A DNA stretch of 64,000 nucleotides from Nostoc sp. CMAA1605 (lineage in GTDB: Bacteria; Cyanobacteriota; Cyanobacteriia; Cyanobacteriales; Nostocaceae). The stretch is from assembly GCF_021596505.1 (NCBI RefSeq), contig NZ_PJIZ01000007.1:53885-117884 (forward strand), written 5' to 3'. The notes beneath the pieces are model-generated. The model searched no databases, was not told the origin of the DNA, and was given only the letters and a program-made list of their open reading frames with translations. Positions 55,812 to 64,000 of this stretch are shown in pieces (the first letter of the stretch is position 1; every line of letters begins with the position of its first letter). A program made the translations under genes and the position numbers.

Positions 55812-55938
55812 TATAGGAATCCGCTTTGATTCCTGAAATTATTTGCGTAGGGAGGGAACAGGTAACGGGGAACAGGGAACAGGAAAGAAAAAATCAAAAT
55901 GTACTAATTTTTTTCAAAAATTAAATAGGAATCCTATA
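55812..55938. mobile_element. Miniature inverted-repeat element, TATAGGAATC family, copy D
   Basis: It begins TATAGGAATCCG and ends AGGAATCCTATA (127 bp); the interior holds GGGAACAGG repeats. Its last base is the A of the ATG of the VanX-like gene at 55938. Confidence 0.78.
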
Positions 55939-56684
55939 TGTTTTATCAATCTTTAAGATTTATAATTTTAACCATCACCACATTATTATTAATCGTTAGT
56001 TGTCGTCATAGCGAATCGATTAATGCTCAATCTGTTATCCAGACATCAACCCCCAATAATATAGTTATCTCTGCTAACCCTACTCCCACATTAAATCAAC
56101 AACAGAAAATTCCTGTTACAGACGAGAGTCAGTTAGTAGATATTCAATCAATTAATCAAAACATCGCCATTGATATTCGCTACGCCACAAAAAATAACTT
56201 TCTCAAAAAGCAACTCTACCCCGAAGCTAGGTGTGTACTGCGGTATGGAGTCGCCCAGAAGCTAGCCAAAGTCCAAGCAGATTTAGAGAAAAACCAATTA
56301 GGGCTAAAAGTTTATGATTGCTACAGGCCATTATCTGTGCAGAAACTCATGTGGCAGACACTACCAGATAATAGATATGTAGCTAACCCAGCCTATGGTT
56401 CTCGACATAATCGAGGTGCAGCCGTTGATTTGACGCTAGTTAACCGCAACAGACAAGAACTAGAAATGCCCAGTGCATTTGATACTTTTACCCCAGCATC
56501 CCACAGAGACTATAACGGTGGTAGCACAGAATCGCGCAAAAATCGCCAATTGCTAGAAGATGCGATGAAAAAACAGGGATTTACCGGTTTATCAACAGAA
56601 TGGTGGCACTTTGACGCGCCTGGATGGGAAAATTTTCCGGTGATGGATGTGCCGTTTAGTCAGATACATAGGAGTGCTGAGTAA
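55938..56684 (+). CDS. VanX-like D-Ala-D-Ala dipeptidase, lipoprotein
   Basis: 248 residues. A lipoprotein signal with LLIVSC (lipobox Cys about 22) puts it in the periplasm. The M15D zinc site is visible: SRHNRGAAVDL (SxHxxGxAxD) and EWWHFD. The upstream MQTLPDNRYV and YDCYRPLSVQ also match VanX/DdpX dipeptidases. It likely cuts D-Ala-D-Ala or muropeptide ends for recycling. Its start codon and the AGGA upstream lie in the end of a miniature element (AGGAATCCTATATG), and its stop is followed by STRR units. It is downstream of the SH3-domain kinase. Confidence 0.92.
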   Translation: MFYQSLRFIILTITTLLLIVSCRHSESINAQSVIQTSTPNNIVISANPTPTLNQQQKIPVTDESQLVDIQSINQNIAIDIRYATKNNFLKKQLYPEARCVLRYGVAQKLAKVQADLEKNQLGLKVYDCYRPLSVQKLMWQTLPDNRYVANPAYGSRHNRGAAVDLTLVNRNRQELEMPSAFDTFTPASHRDYNGGSTESRKNRQLLEDAMKKQGFTGLSTEWWHFDAPGWENFPVMDVPFSQIHRSAE

Positions 56685-57061
56685 TGAGTGCTGAGTGCTG
56701 AGTAATGAGTAATGAGTAATAAGTAATAAGTAATAAGTAATGAGTGAAGTTTTTCTTCCCCTGCTTCCCCTGCTTCCCCTGCTTCCCCTGCTCCCCCTGC
56801 CTCCCCAACCCCCAGTCCCCAGTCCCTATTGCAAAGAGAACATCTAACCTACCCTTGGTAAGTCCAGGCTTTCGCAGTACCATAATAAACGCGCAATTAT
56901 ATCTCTCAGGATGGATGTAATTAGTCAACGTGCTTGGAATTTACACTATTCCACCAACCAGGATGCCAACTCAGACTTTCCTCATTTTGAATTTTGTAGG
57001 CGTAAGCCTACTCGTAGAGTATTTTGAATTTTGAATTTTGAATTTTGAATTTTTCCAGACA
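56670..57061. repeat. STRR array and other repeats
   Basis: GAGTGCT and GAGTAAT heptamers (56672-56745), CTGCTTCCC units (56757-56800) and TTTTGAA units (57022-57055). In between nothing coding was found; CCTACTCGTAGAGTATTTTG at 57007 is part of a common Nostoc repeat. The first units overlap the end of the VanX-like gene. Confidence 0.85.
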
Positions 57062-57898
57062 ATGCCTGTACGCCAAACTTTAGTAACATCTGAGATTAAA
57101 TTGTCTTACCTGGAGTGGAATCAAGGTAAAAAGCCTTTGCTGCTGCTGCATGGGTTAGCAGATCATGCTTTGGTGTGGTCGAGCTTGGGAGATGATTTGG
57201 CGGCGGAGTATCATATAGTTGCGCCTGATATGCGGGGTCATGGTGAAAGTAGTAAGCCAGAAACAGACTATACTTTTGCTAGTGCGATCGCTGATCTAGA
57301 ATTACTCATGGATCATCTGGGGTGGTCATCTGCTGATATTGTGACTCATTCCTGGACAGGTAAACTAGCTGCTATCTGGGCTAGAGTTAGCCCCCAACGT
57401 CTACGGAGTATGGTGCTAGTTGATCCCATTTTCATTTGGCAAATGCCCAGCCTGTTCCGGCTAACTTTCCCCCTGTTGTACCGTTATCTATCTTTTCTGA
57501 AGGGGATGGGGCCATTTACCAGCTACGAAGCAGCCGAAACCCAAGCCAAGCAGTTAAATCAGTATCAGGGTTGGAGTACATTACAACAGCAAGTTTTTCA
57601 AACCGGACTAGAACAAAAACCCGATGGCAGTTGGGGTAGTAAGTTCACTATCAACGCCCGTGACGGCATTTTTGAAGACGTGATGCGCGTCCCTGGGTTC
57701 ATCGCCCCTATAGACACTCCCTCCCTATTCATCCAGCCAGAACAAGGATTAAACCGTTTTGACTGGCAAATCAAACCCTATAAAACCCACTTAAAAAATC
57801 TCCGCATCTGCCAAGTTCCTGGTAATCACTGGCCTTTCTTAACTGCACCAGCCGCATTTAATCAAACAGTTGCATCATTTCTCAAAGAAAGGGCATAG
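57062..57898 (+). CDS. Alpha/beta-hydrolase
   Basis: 278 residues from the ATG at 57062; the earlier frame start is in TTTTGAA repeats. LLLLHGLADHALVWSSL, MRGHGESSKP and the elbow THSWTGKLAAIWA with Ser are present, and PGNHWPFLTAP carries the catalytic His; the acid is probably in the FIQPEQG strand region. The triad looks functional, unlike that of the homologue at 9741. The substrate is unknown. Confidence 0.87.
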   Translation: MPVRQTLVTSEIKLSYLEWNQGKKPLLLLHGLADHALVWSSLGDDLAAEYHIVAPDMRGHGESSKPETDYTFASAIADLELLMDHLGWSSADIVTHSWTGKLAAIWARVSPQRLRSMVLVDPIFIWQMPSLFRLTFPLLYRYLSFLKGMGPFTSYEAAETQAKQLNQYQGWSTLQQQVFQTGLEQKPDGSWGSKFTINARDGIFEDVMRVPGFIAPIDTPSLFIQPEQGLNRFDWQIKPYKTHLKNLRICQVPGNHWPFLTAPAAFNQTVASFLKERA

Positions 57899-57899
57899 G

Positions 57900-57988
57900 G
57901 CATAGGGCATGGGGCATAGGGCATTGGAGTTTAAAAAACTATTGACTATTGACTATTGACTGTTGACTAATGACTAATGACTTCACAT
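57900..57988. repeat. GGGCATA and TGACTAT heptamers
   Basis: Repeats of GGGCATA (57897-57925) and TGACTAT/TGACTAA (57943-57982) fill the spacer up to the pseudokinase start. Confidence 0.9.
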
Positions 57989-57989
57989 C

Positions 57990-59684
57990 ATGAGCCTTTG
58001 CATAAATCCAGTTTGCCCTAAACCAAATCATCCCCTCAATGGAAAAAACCGCTTTTGTCAAAGTTGTGGTTCTCAGTTGGAATTAGTCGGACGTTATCGA
58101 GTCAAGTATTTATTGAGTGACACGACTGGATTTGGCAAGGTTTATCTGGCTGAGGAACAAGGTACAGCTAAAATTATCAAGGTATTATCAGCAAATTCAG
58201 CCACTGATAACAAAGCTGTAGAATTGTTTCATCAAGAAGCTGTGTTTCTGGGAAAACTCAATCATCCTGGTATTCCTAGAGTAGATGCCTATTTCCAACA
58301 CCATACTAGAAATGACGTGATTTTATACTGTTTGGTATTAGAAAAAATTGAGGGCATTAATTTAGAAGAGTGGTTAGAAAAACAACAGCAGATTATTTCC
58401 GAAAAACAGGCGATCGCTTGGTTAAAACAAACAGCAGAAATCTTAGACATAGTCCACAATCAAGGTTATCTGCATTTAAATATTAAACCCTCCAATATTC
58501 TTATTCGTCCTAATGGACAACTAGTTTTAATTGACTTCAGCACAGCAAAACAATTAACTCAAAATTACCAAAATCGCAGTAACACTCCTACAATGTCCTC
58601 TGGTTATAGCGCACCAGAACAAATGCAAGGGAAAATGACACTGCGCTCAGATTTCTTTGCACTAGGACGCACTTTCACTTTTTTGTTAGCCAGGAAACAT
58701 CCCTTAGATATGTATGATGCGCGCCATAATTTATTACATTGGCGTAGATACGCTCATCAATATTCATCCTCGTTTTTAAATTTAGTTGATTGGTTGATGA
58801 CACCAGAAATAAATTATCGTCCAACCAATGCCCAAGCAATTTTGTTACGTCTAGAAGAGCTTACAACCACAAAAAATCACCCTAAATCTGAAGATCATAA
58901 AATTATTGCAGAATCTCCAAATATAGAGTTTAAACAACCACAAATCGAGCCTCTCTTATCATCGTCAAGTAAGCACATCCGACAAATATCTCTCACCGCT
59001 TTACTGACTGCACTATTAGTTTCCTTGGGATTACTCAGCGTAGTTGCATTTTTAACTTATAATCAGCAGTTTGTCACACTACTCCCAACAGTTACGCAAT
59101 CACCACACAGAAAAGGCAAAATTGATTATTTTCCTTATGAGGTAGGTAGAGATAACCAAGGCAGAGAAGCAGAATTTAATATAGCTGTTTTATCCGTAGA
59201 TTATAAATGGTTAGCTGATAGTAACTTTCAGATCACAAATACCAATCAAACCATTAGTCTTGATGTTTTAAAGTTAATGTTAGAGCAAGAGGACATTCAA
59301 GAAATTATGGAAAAACCCACAGAGATAATTTCTGTAGGAACAGCAAATTGTAACTTAAAACTGGCAACTGCCCATAGTCGAGCCTTAGAACGCTCTCAAA
59401 ATGTCCAGAATTTAGCCAAAAAAATATTTAAAACTGCTAATGTCAAAAGTTATAGTTTATTAAATTTAGGAAGATTTCAAAAAGAAAGTTGTAAAAATAA
59501 CCAGGAATTAACTAGATATCAAAATAGTGTAATTATTATGGGGATGAGAAATCCAACCAAAGATATTATCGTCAATGAAGCCTTAAGAGACAGATTGAGA
59601 AATAAACCTTTTGCTGATTTTAAATTAGAACATTATTCGTTAGGTTCACCAGATAAATTTAAAATCATCCCTAATAAACCTTGA
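57990..59684 (+). CDS. Zinc-ribbon membrane pseudokinase (PKN-like)
   Basis: 564 residues. An N-terminal zinc ribbon (C4, C9, C23, C26) leads into a kinase fold (about 35-290). The catalytic loop reads HLNIKPSN instead of HRDIKPxN, so the catalytic Asp is Asn (N164, codon 58479-58481), and the DFG motif is DFS (D182-S184). The glycine loop is degenerate (LSDTTGFGKVY); the ATP Lys seems kept (K64). A TM segment (about 332-354) and a periplasmic domain of about 200 residues of unknown type follow. It is probably a signalling scaffold or regulator, perhaps of the active paralogue at 54374. I judge it a pseudokinase with good confidence. Confidence 0.88.
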   Translation: MSLCINPVCPKPNHPLNGKNRFCQSCGSQLELVGRYRVKYLLSDTTGFGKVYLAEEQGTAKIIKVLSANSATDNKAVELFHQEAVFLGKLNHPGIPRVDAYFQHHTRNDVILYCLVLEKIEGINLEEWLEKQQQIISEKQAIAWLKQTAEILDIVHNQGYLHLNIKPSNILIRPNGQLVLIDFSTAKQLTQNYQNRSNTPTMSSGYSAPEQMQGKMTLRSDFFALGRTFTFLLARKHPLDMYDARHNLLHWRRYAHQYSSSFLNLVDWLMTPEINYRPTNAQAILLRLEELTTTKNHPKSEDHKIIAESPNIEFKQPQIEPLLSSSSKHIRQISLTALLTALLVSLGLLSVVAFLTYNQQFVTLLPTVTQSPHRKGKIDYFPYEVGRDNQGREAEFNIAVLSVDYKWLADSNFQITNTNQTISLDVLKLMLEQEDIQEIMEKPTEIISVGTANCNLKLATAHSRALERSQNVQNLAKKIFKTANVKSYSLLNLGRFQKESCKNNQELTRYQNSVIIMGMRNPTKDIIVNEALRDRLRNKPFADFKLEHYSLGSPDKFKIIPNKP

Positions 59685-59692
59685 TAAGCTGT

Positions 59693-59771
59693 TGACTTTT
59701 CACGGGATCTGGAAAACCCCTCTCCAAACCTCTCCCCTACGAGGAGAGAGGCTTTAAAATTTCCCCCTTTC
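59693..59771. mobile_element. Truncated copy of the TCTGACTTTTCAC element
   Basis: TGACTTTTCACGG..GATCTGGAAAACCCC and the CCTCTCC/GGAGAGAGG fold match 5799-5880, but the right end is missing and TAATAACTAA heptamers follow. Confidence 0.75.
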
Positions 59772-59809
59772 CTACTAATAACTAATAACTAATAACTAAT
59801 AACTAATGA

Positions 59810-60892
59810 CTATTGACTATTGACTAACTTCCTTTGATTAACCATCGCAACCGCTAACTCTATAGCTGCTTTCATACTAGTAGCATCAGCGATTCCCTTA
59901 CCAGCAATGTCAAATGCTGTTCCGTGATCAGGGGAAGTGCGAACAAAAGGTAAACCAATAGAAGTATTTACCGCACGGTCAAAAGCCATTAACTTCACGG
60001 GAATTAAACCTTGGTCGTGATAAAGTGCCAAATAAGCATCGGCGGGATTTTTGGCTTGAGAAATACCATACCAAGCTTGACCAGGCTTAACCCACATTGT
60101 ATCAGGAGGAATTAGTCCTTCTAGCTGAAAATTAGGGCGTTTTTGCTGTTCTGACTTTAGCCAAGGAATCAACCAATCTTGTTCCTCAGTCCCCAATTGT
60201 CCTTGTTCGCCACTGTGGGGATTTAAACCGGCGATCGCAATTCTCCCATGAGTAATGCCAAAATCTTGCTCTAAACACTCCACCAACAAATCTAATTTTT
60301 TGCTTAATAACTCTGGTGTGAGAGTATCTGCAACTTGCGATAGGGGAATGTGGGTAGTAGCTAATAAAGTACGGAGTGTCCAACCAGTATAAGGCGATCG
60401 CGCCACAAATAACATCCCAAACCTTGTCACACCAGCCTTTTCAGCTAACAGTTCCGTTTGTCCTGGATAGTGATGACCTGCGGCTTTCCACGCAGATTTA
60501 GCAATTGGTGATGTAACAATTCCATCAAATGCACCAGCTAAAGTTTGTGCGATCGCATATTCCATATAAGCAAAACTAGCCGCACCACTAGCTGCATTTC
60601 CCACACCTGTAATAATTTCGTCATGAATATCTGTATTTAATGGTACATCCAGGACATTTAACTCAGAGGGATTCACCAAAGGCGTTAAATTCTCAGTCAT
60701 CAGTTCTTCATAGATTCGTACCAGCAAATTCCGATTACCGATGACAGTTAACTCACAGTTTTGATCAATTTCAGGATTTGCCAAAGCCTTTAAAATCACC
60801 TCCGGGCCAATTCCCGCCGGATCTCCCATAGTAATCGCCAAACGTGGACGCTGTTGTAAACTTACTGCCAAATCTTGATTAATTGGATACAT
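59810..60892 (-). CDS. pdxA: 4-hydroxythreonine-4-phosphate dehydrogenase
   Basis: 360 residues from the ATG at 60892; the longer frame to 60976 is translated tandem repeat. [21 protein letters not shown] is at the N-terminus, metal ligands are in [14 protein letters not shown] and [13 protein letters not shown], and [43 protein letters not shown] is near the C-terminus, all PdxA signatures. It oxidises 4-phosphohydroxy-L-threonine in pyridoxal phosphate synthesis. The last residues VNSQ and the stop are encoded by STRR heptamers. Confidence 0.95.
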   Translation of the reverse strand: MYPINQDLAVSLQQRPRLAITMGDPAGIGPEVILKALANPEIDQNCELTVIGNRNLLVRIYEELMTENLTPLVNPSELNVLDVPLNTDIHDEIITGVGNAASGAASFAYMEYAIAQTLAGAFDGIVTSPIAKSAWKAAGHHYPGQTELLAEKAGVTRFGMLFVARSPYTGWTLRTLLATTHIPLSQVADTLTPELLSKKLDLLVECLEQDFGITHGRIAIAGLNPHSGEQGQLGTEEQDWLIPWLKSEQQKRPNFQLEGLIPPDTMWVKPGQAWYGISQAKNPADAYLALYHDQGLIPVKLMAFDRAVNTSIGLPFVRTSPDHGTAFDIAGKGIADATSMKAAIELAVAMVNQRKLVNSQ

Positions 60893-61066
60893 AAGTCTTG
60901 GGGGTTGGGGATTGGGGACTGGGGACTGGGGACTGGGGACTGGGGAGAAGGTAGACAAGGTAGACAAGGTAGACAAGGTAGGAGATGAGAAAAACTGTTC
61001 CCTGTTCCCTGTTCTCTAATGACTATTGACTAATGACTATTGACTAATGACTATTGACTATTGACC
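60893..61066. repeat. Tandem repeats: GGGGACT, AGGTAGACA and TGACTAT types
   Basis: GGGACTG units (60905-60945), AGGTAGACA units (60950-60985) and TGACTAT/TGACTAA units (61018-61062). The remainder up to petM (61067-61210) is unique and should hold the petM promoter. Confidence 0.88.
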
Positions 61067-61210
61067 AATATTAGAGATTGACCATCAAACTGGTTTAGAA
61101 TTATTTACACAGGTCTAATCCTAATCAGTAGCCTCACCAAGCATGAGAATCATCATGTGGTTTGGTCTTCTGCCCTTACAGATCCACTATTTACAAAGGA
61201 GAATACACCA

Positions 61211-61315
61211 ATGAGCAGCGAAATGTTAACAGCAGCTATCCTACCCTTTAGCCTGATCTTCGTAGGCTGGGCTTTAGGTGCTTTGTTGTTGAAGATCCAA
61301 GGTGCAGGAGAATAA
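61211..61315 (+). CDS. petM: Cytochrome b6f complex subunit 7
   Basis: 34 residues (starts [13 protein letters not shown], ends [10 protein letters not shown]), the length and sequence pattern of PetM, a single-span thylakoid subunit of the cytochrome b6f complex. AAAGGAG lies 9 nt before the ATG. A terminator hairpin follows at 61372. It is divergent from pdxA. Confidence 0.96.
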   Translation: MSSEMLTAAILPFSLIFVGWALGALLLKIQGAGE

Positions 61316-61371
61316 TTTTACCTGAGAACCGTTGACGAGAGACTACAACTTTTACTCTCTACACGAAAAAT

Positions 61372-61404
61372 AGCTTGTCCGCCAACCGGACAACGCTGTT
61401 TTAA
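61372..61404 (+). terminator. Rho-independent terminator of petM
   Basis: TTGTCCG and CGGACAA pair over a CCAAC loop, extended by AGC/GCT, and followed by GTTTTAAA. Confidence 0.7.
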
Positions 61405-61515
61405 ATAGTCTCTCGGTATTCATGACGATTTCCTTAAAAAGAAGTAAACTTTTGTTTACAGATACAATTCTGTTAAGATTCTTTTCATAAAAGTTTAAAA
61501 ATTGTTAATACCCTC

Positions 61516-62499
61516 ATGACATTATTGATAGTTGGTGCTACTGGCACTTTAGGAAGACAAGTGGCTCGTCGTGCGATCGATGAGGGATATAAGGTACGTT
61601 GTCTAGTTCGCAGTGCTAAAAAGGCAGCTTTTTTAAAAGAGTGGGGTGCAGAACTAGTAAAAGGTGATTTGTGTTACCCCGAAACCCTCACAGCCGCACT
61701 AGAAGGTGTGACAGCCGTAATTGATGCTGCTACATCTCGTGCCACAGATTCCTTGACTATTAAACAAGTAGACTGGCAAGGTCAAGTAGCTTTAATCCAA
61801 GCGGCAAAAGCTGCGGGTGTAGAGCGTTTTATATTCTTTTCTATTCTTGATGCTGACAAGTACCCAGAAGTCCCCCTCATGGAGATTAAACGGTGTACTG
61901 AACTATATTTAGCTGAATCTGGAATTAATTACACAATTTTGCGCTTGGCCGGTTTTATGCAAGGATTAATCGGTCAATATGGCATACCTATTTTAGAAGG
62001 GCAACCCGTTTGGGTAACTGGTGAATCCTCACCAGTCGCTTATATGGATACTCTAGACATTGCTAAGTTTGCTGTACGTGCTTTGAGTGTCCCAGAAACC
62101 GAAAAACAAGCCTTCCCTGTGGTGGGAACTCGTGCTTGGAGTGCAGAAGAAATTATTAGTTTATGTGAACGCCTATCTGGTAAGGAAGCCAAAGTACGAC
62201 GAATGCCAATCGGCCTGCTAAGGACTGTGCGCCGCATCGCTAGCTTCTTTCAGTGGGGACTGAACGTAGCAGATAGACTAGCATTTACAGAAGTTTTGGC
62301 GAGTGGTAAGCCTTTAAACGCGCCAATGGATGAAGTGTATCAAGTATTTGGACTAGAAAAAGAACAGACAGCAACTTTAGAAAGTTACCTACAGGAATAT
62401 TTCAACCGGATTATGAAAAAGCTCAAAGAGCTAGATTACGAGAAGACTAGAAAGCAAAAATCTAAAAAGACCCCGTTTAAAAAGGTTAATAGTCAATAG
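61516..62499 (+). CDS. ycf39: Ycf39-type atypical SDR, photosystem II assembly factor
   Basis: 327 residues. An N-terminal NAD(P)-binding fold (LLIVGATGTLGRQVARRAIDEGYKVRCLVRS), DVVIDAATSR-like VTAVIDAATSRATDS and RFIFFSILDADKYPEVPLMEIKRC match Ycf39, which in Synechocystis associates with HliD and delivers chlorophyll to nascent D1. The C-terminus is Lys-rich and ends with VNSQ from an STRR unit. The gene lies 200 bp after petM; both act in thylakoid complex biogenesis. Confidence 0.9.
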   Translation: MTLLIVGATGTLGRQVARRAIDEGYKVRCLVRSAKKAAFLKEWGAELVKGDLCYPETLTAALEGVTAVIDAATSRATDSLTIKQVDWQGQVALIQAAKAAGVERFIFFSILDADKYPEVPLMEIKRCTELYLAESGINYTILRLAGFMQGLIGQYGIPILEGQPVWVTGESSPVAYMDTLDIAKFAVRALSVPETEKQAFPVVGTRAWSAEEIISLCERLSGKEAKVRRMPIGLLRTVRRIASFFQWGLNVADRLAFTEVLASGKPLNAPMDEVYQVFGLEKEQTATLESYLQEYFNRIMKKLKELDYEKTRKQKSKKTPFKKVNSQ

Positions 62500-62610
62500 T
62501 TTTGGTCAAACATGGCATGAGACATAGGAGCAAATTACTGTTAACTGTTGACCATTGACTAATGACTGTTGACTGTTGACTGTTGACTTTTGACTCTATA
62601 CTAATGACTC
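62500..62610. repeat. STRR heptamers TGACTGT/TGACTAA after ycf39
   Basis: TGTTGAC-type units (62540-62600) and the TAGTCAA unit that ends the ycf39 frame. Confidence 0.88.
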
Positions 62611-62673
62611 GTGATCCAAAATGTGTAAGGATTACATAAGAAAAAGCATCGCCTAGTATTTGGATATTTGAGT

Positions 62674-63591
62674 GTGCCGAAAGCAGGCATTATCTACAAT
62701 GACGTTAAGCCGATAGCCGTTCGTGTGGCTATCGAAATCAAAGACAAGCTAACCGCAGCCGGTTGGGATGTATGTATGACATCAAGCATCGGTGGCATTT
62801 TGGGCTACTCTAATCCAGAAAGTCCTGTATGCCACACTCCTCTTGATGGTCTAACGCCGCCTGGGTTTGACTCAGAAATGAAGTTTGCGATCGTTCTGGG
62901 GGGGGACGGTACTGTTTTAGCAGCATCGCGCCAAGTTGCTCCTTGTGGGATTCCCATTTTGGCGGTGAACACCGGACACATGGGATTTTTGACGGAAACT
63001 TATCTGAATCAATTACCCCAAGCAATAGAACAAGCAATGGCGGGTGAGTATGAAATTGAAGAACGCGCCATGCTCACTGTGAAGGTTTTACGGGGAGAAT
63101 CTGTACTGTGGGAAGCCCTATGCTTAAACGAAATGGTATTACATCGAGAACCATTGACCTCGATGTGCCATTTTGAAATTGCGATAGGTCGCCATGCACC
63201 GGTTGATATTGCTGCTGATGGGGTAATTGTATCTACACCCACTGGCTCAACAGCTTATTCCTTAAGTGCAGGTGGCCCGGTGGTAACTCCTGGCGTACCT
63301 GCATTACAGTTAGTACCTATTTGTCCGCATTCATTGGCTTCTAGGGCTTTAGTCTTTCCTGATACCGAACCTGTAAACATCTATCCAGTGAACATTCCGC
63401 GTTTGGTGATGGTAGTAGATGGCAATGGAGGTTGCTACGTTTTTTCAGAGGATCGTGTATATTTAGAGCGATCGCCTTACAGCGTCAAATTCATTCGTCT
63501 ACAACCACCAGAATTTTTCCGTATATTGCGCGAAAAATTAGGTTGGGGTCTACCTCATATTGCCAAACCCACTTCGGTAGAATTACCTTAG
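62674..63591 (+). CDS. nadK: NAD(+) kinase
   Basis: 305 residues from the GTG at 62674 ([13 protein letters not shown]), preferred to the TTG at 62668. The GGDGT motif ([16 protein letters not shown]), [22 protein letters not shown] and [23 protein letters not shown] are typical of NadK. It phosphorylates NAD to NADP in the cytoplasm. Its stop (TAG) is the first codon of a TAGTCAA unit. Confidence 0.95.
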   Translation: MPKAGIIYNDVKPIAVRVAIEIKDKLTAAGWDVCMTSSIGGILGYSNPESPVCHTPLDGLTPPGFDSEMKFAIVLGGDGTVLAASRQVAPCGIPILAVNTGHMGFLTETYLNQLPQAIEQAMAGEYEIEERAMLTVKVLRGESVLWEALCLNEMVLHREPLTSMCHFEIAIGRHAPVDIAADGVIVSTPTGSTAYSLSAGGPVVTPGVPALQLVPICPHSLASRALVFPDTEPVNIYPVNIPRLVMVVDGNGGCYVFSEDRVYLERSPYSVKFIRLQPPEFFRILREKLGWGLPHIAKPTSVELP

Positions 63592-63742
63592 TCAATAGTC
63601 ATTAGAGAACAGGGAACAGGGAACAGGGAACAGGGAACAGTTTTTCTCATCTTCTACCTTGTCTACCTTGTCTCCCCAGTCCCCAATCCCCAATACTTCG
63701 ACAAGCTCAGTACAAGTCCCCAACCCCCAATCCCCAACGGTT
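63592..63742. repeat. Tandem repeats with CTTCGACAAGCTCAGT unit
   Basis: GGGAACA units (63609-63640), CCTTGTCTA units and CCCCAAT units, with CTTCGACAAGCTCAGT at 63696-63711. Confidence 0.88.
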
Positions 63743-64000
63743 ATGACAGCAGTTCACAATCCTTGTGTTTTAGTCATAGAAACCGATGACAGCTTGGCTA
63801 ATCAGCTTTCTTTTGATTTGCAGGAGGCTGGTTATGAGTCTGTTTTGGCCAGTGATGCGTCCAGTGGCTTGCAATACTATCGCGATCGCCAACCTGCTTT
63901 AGTAGTTGTTGACCGAATGCTTGCAGGTGAATCAGGATTGGCGTTATGTAAAAATCTCAGGAATGCGGGGATGCGATCGCCTGTGTTGGTACTAATGGCT
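63743..64000 (+). CDS. Response regulator, N-terminal part
   Basis: The gene is cut by the window end after 86 codons. It starts MTAVHNPCVLVIETDDSLA and shows a receiver with the acidic pair at TDD, the phospho-acceptor Asp in LVVVDRMLAGESG and the start of the next strand (SPVLVLMA). It could be an NblR-like OmpR-family regulator, but the output domain is outside the window, so this is not certain. Confidence 0.85.
   Translation, partial: MTAVHNPCVLVIETDDSLANQLSFDLQEAGYESVLASDASSGLQYYRDRQPALVVVDRMLAGESGLALCKNLRNAGMRSPVLVLMA

Noticed and set aside
60893..60976. 28-residue extension of PdxA
   Set aside because: It is translated AGGTAGACA and GGGACTG repeat; the conserved start is at 60892.

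Overview
The window comes from a filamentous, heterocyst-type cyanobacterium (Nostoc/Anabaena group). Evidence: intact psbI and petM, a Ycf39-type photosystem assembly factor, a kinase-GUN4 fusion, many GCGATCGC (HIP1) octamers, AT-rich spacers full of heptameric short tandem repeats (TTACTCA, TAGTCAA, GGGATTG types), many large sensor kinases and Ser/Thr kinases, and SLH-domain and DUF3769 envelope proteins. About 48 genes are supported. No rRNA, tRNA or CRISPR array was recognised.

Layout. 1-1904: 3' part of a large sensor histidine kinase. 2029-16682: a dense metabolic region with a haem-oxygenase-fold protein, SnoaL-like protein, MDR oxidoreductase, aspartyl-hydroxylase-like dioxygenase, hydantoinase-like amidohydrolase, BKACE/DUF849 protein, alpha/beta-hydrolase, RidA-like protein, hisS, DUF3598-like protein, aldehyde dehydrogenase, nitrilase-like protein and a red chlorophyll catabolite reductase (RCCR) homologue. 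16981-27173: an unknown protein, a beta-helix/SLH protein, a kinase/regulator pair, an acyltransferase, psbI and an LptA/LptD-like outer-membrane protein. 27299-31282: a two-gene sensor operon whose first gene carries a DXCF-type cyanobacteriochrome GAF domain. 31746-36672: a SagB-type oxidoreductase and a TonB-dependent receptor separated by mobile-DNA debris. 36691-43450: a SirB1-like protein and a TetR/adaptor/RND efflux operon. 43654-46461: a hybrid histidine kinase. 47306-59684: four Ser/Thr-kinase-type genes (one a pseudokinase) mixed with a REP-type transposase, an Rpn-like nuclease, an ABC exporter, a VanX-like dipeptidase and an alpha/beta-hydrolase. 59810-64000: pdxA, petM, ycf39, nadK and the start of a response regulator.

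The most interesting unit is 2029-16682. Several enzyme homologues there keep their fold signatures but have changed catalytic residues: the BKACE protein has lost the Glu zinc ligand, the alpha/beta-hydrolase has His at the nucleophile elbow, the nitrilase-like protein has Ser for Cys and Arg for Lys, and the RidA protein lacks the imine-deaminase Arg. They sit beside intact hydrolytic and redox enzymes and an RCCR homologue. I infer a repurposed, undescribed pathway on a nitrogenous, possibly tetrapyrrole-derived or cyclic-amide substrate. Gene functions come from motifs read by eye; the pathway is a hypothesis.

The spacers are a second subject: at least four miniature inverted-repeat families, an IS200/IS605-like remnant with a possible omega-RNA, and tandem repeats that supply start codons, stop codons or C-terminal residues to real genes.
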